Shown here: in pieces, positions 63,640-64,000 of the stretch | How positions within the stretch are numbered: position 1 is the first letter of the stretch | Layout of the letters: every line of letters begins with the position of its first letter | Assembly: GCA_003389385.1 (NCBI GenBank) | Contig: QQVM01000012.1 | Location: 1-64,000, forward strand | Length of the DNA: 64,000 bases | Reading direction: 5' to 3' | Origin: Bacteroidota bacterium | GTDB taxonomy: Bacteria; Bacteroidota; Bacteroidia; AKYH767-A; 2013-40CM-41-45 | The notes under the pieces: generated by a model | What the model was told of the DNA's origin: nothing | The model's input: the letters and a program-made list of their open reading frames with translations, nothing else | Database searches by the model: none | Position numbers and translations under genes: made by a program

Positions 63640-64000
63640 TCAATTCTGCAGCCAGAACACTCTTCCATTTTTATCGATGTAGGCATTTTTACCGGCAGAC
63701 TTCACTGCTGCCACTCCATTATTGAATGAAGCCGCACTGCTGAATTGCGGATTAATAACAATGTTGCCCTGTTTGTCGATATAACCCCACTTGCCATCAA
63801 TGCGAACAGCAGCAAGACCATCTGAAAAATCTTTTTCATCCCCGCCGAAACCTGCATCCGCTTCGAATTTCGGATTGATGTGATACTTCCCTTCCACATT
63901 AATATAACCCCAGAGATTACCTATCCTCACCGCTGCCAGGCTGTTGTTAAACCCCCGCGCATCACTGAACTGATATGGAATTATCATCTCTCCCTGAGTA
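63640..64000 (-). CDS. WG-repeat protein, C-terminal part (runs off window)
   Basis: The frame is open through base 64000 (reading ...TQGEM before the internal ATG at 63987), so only the C-terminus is seen. WG repeats: GNLWGYINVEGKYHINPKFE, then GKWGYIDKQGNIVINPQF, then KNAYIDKNGRVFWLQN. Such repeats form beta-rich structures in many secreted or cytoplasmic proteins; function unknown. Confidence 0.8.
   Translation of the reverse strand, partial: TQGEMIIPYQFSDARGFNNSLAAVRIGNLWGYINVEGKYHINPKFEADAGFGGDEKDFSDGLAAVRIDGKWGYIDKQGNIVINPQFSSAASFNNGVAAVKSAGKNAYIDKNGRVFWLQN

Overview
The window reads as chromosomal DNA of a member of the Bacteroidota, probably of the Chitinophagales/Sphingobacteriales/Flavobacteriales type. 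The signs are many secreted proteins with type IX secretion (T9SS) C-terminal sorting domains, a gliding-type (CHU_C) C-terminus, a TonB-dependent receptor with an N-terminal carboxypeptidase-regulatory-like domain, a short NuoG, a futalosine-pathway menaquinone gene, and promoters of the TTTG-N18-TAnnTTTG type. Start codons often lack a Shine-Dalgarno sequence. No rRNA, tRNA or CRISPR array was seen.

Layout. 0-4 kb: secreted T9SS-type genes, one broken by a frameshift. 4-11 kb: housekeeping genes (nifU-like/mrp, alkyltransferase-like protein/trmB, a glycosyltransferase, gamma-carbonic anhydrase, murI, a PaiB-like flavoprotein, an O6-alkylguanine transferase). 11.2-19.3 kb: a mutagenesis-type set (GC-rich DnaE-like polymerase, DinB, and an XRE/S24 self-cleaving repressor) with an AT-rich T9SS beta-helix gene sitting inside it. 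19.3-20.5 kb: REP-like palindromes next to a Y1 HUH transposase. 20.5-22.6 kb: phzF and a TCR/Tet-type exporter. 22.8-31.3 kb: the complex I operon nuoABCDEFGHIJK, which stops at nuoK. 31-42 kb: T9SS genes, a DUF2807/outer-membrane protein, an ECF sigma factor with a probable anti-sigma factor, L-serine dehydratase and lepA. 42-51 kb: metF, an FMN reductase, ribE, a gliding-type adhesin, mqnC, an M17 aminopeptidase and pdxA. 51-57 kb: two tandem secreted alpha/beta hydrolases downstream of a TonB-dependent receptor. 57-64 kb: a biotin carrier protein, an M1 aminopeptidase/PagL-like/DUF2807 operon, rnhA, a small secreted protein and a WG-repeat protein running off the end.

The most notable observation is a repeated architecture. 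Two T9SS genes that share a motif (31311-32777 and 38341-39792) each lie convergent to a housekeeping gene (nuoK and lepA). In both cases an in-frame, stop-containing copy of the last codons of that housekeeping gene sits on the far side, upstream of the T9SS gene and in direct orientation. The nuoK fragment is 91 bp with 3 mismatches. The lepA fragment is about 39 bp and more diverged at the DNA level, but still encodes QQVFLAVFKLD-stop against [11 protein letters not shown]-stop. This looks like a secreted-protein gene cassette that enters at gene 3' ends and leaves or carries a copy of the gene end. A weaker, gene-free parallel exists at the 3' end of dnaE (38-bp direct repeats around about 350 bp of palindromes).

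Other points of interest are several families of intergenic repeats, a tandem hydrolase pair in which one member has lost its nucleophile serine, a sigma/anti-sigma pair with an internal tandem duplication, and the absence of nuoLMN after nuoK. All functional calls rest on reading motifs by eye; no search was run.
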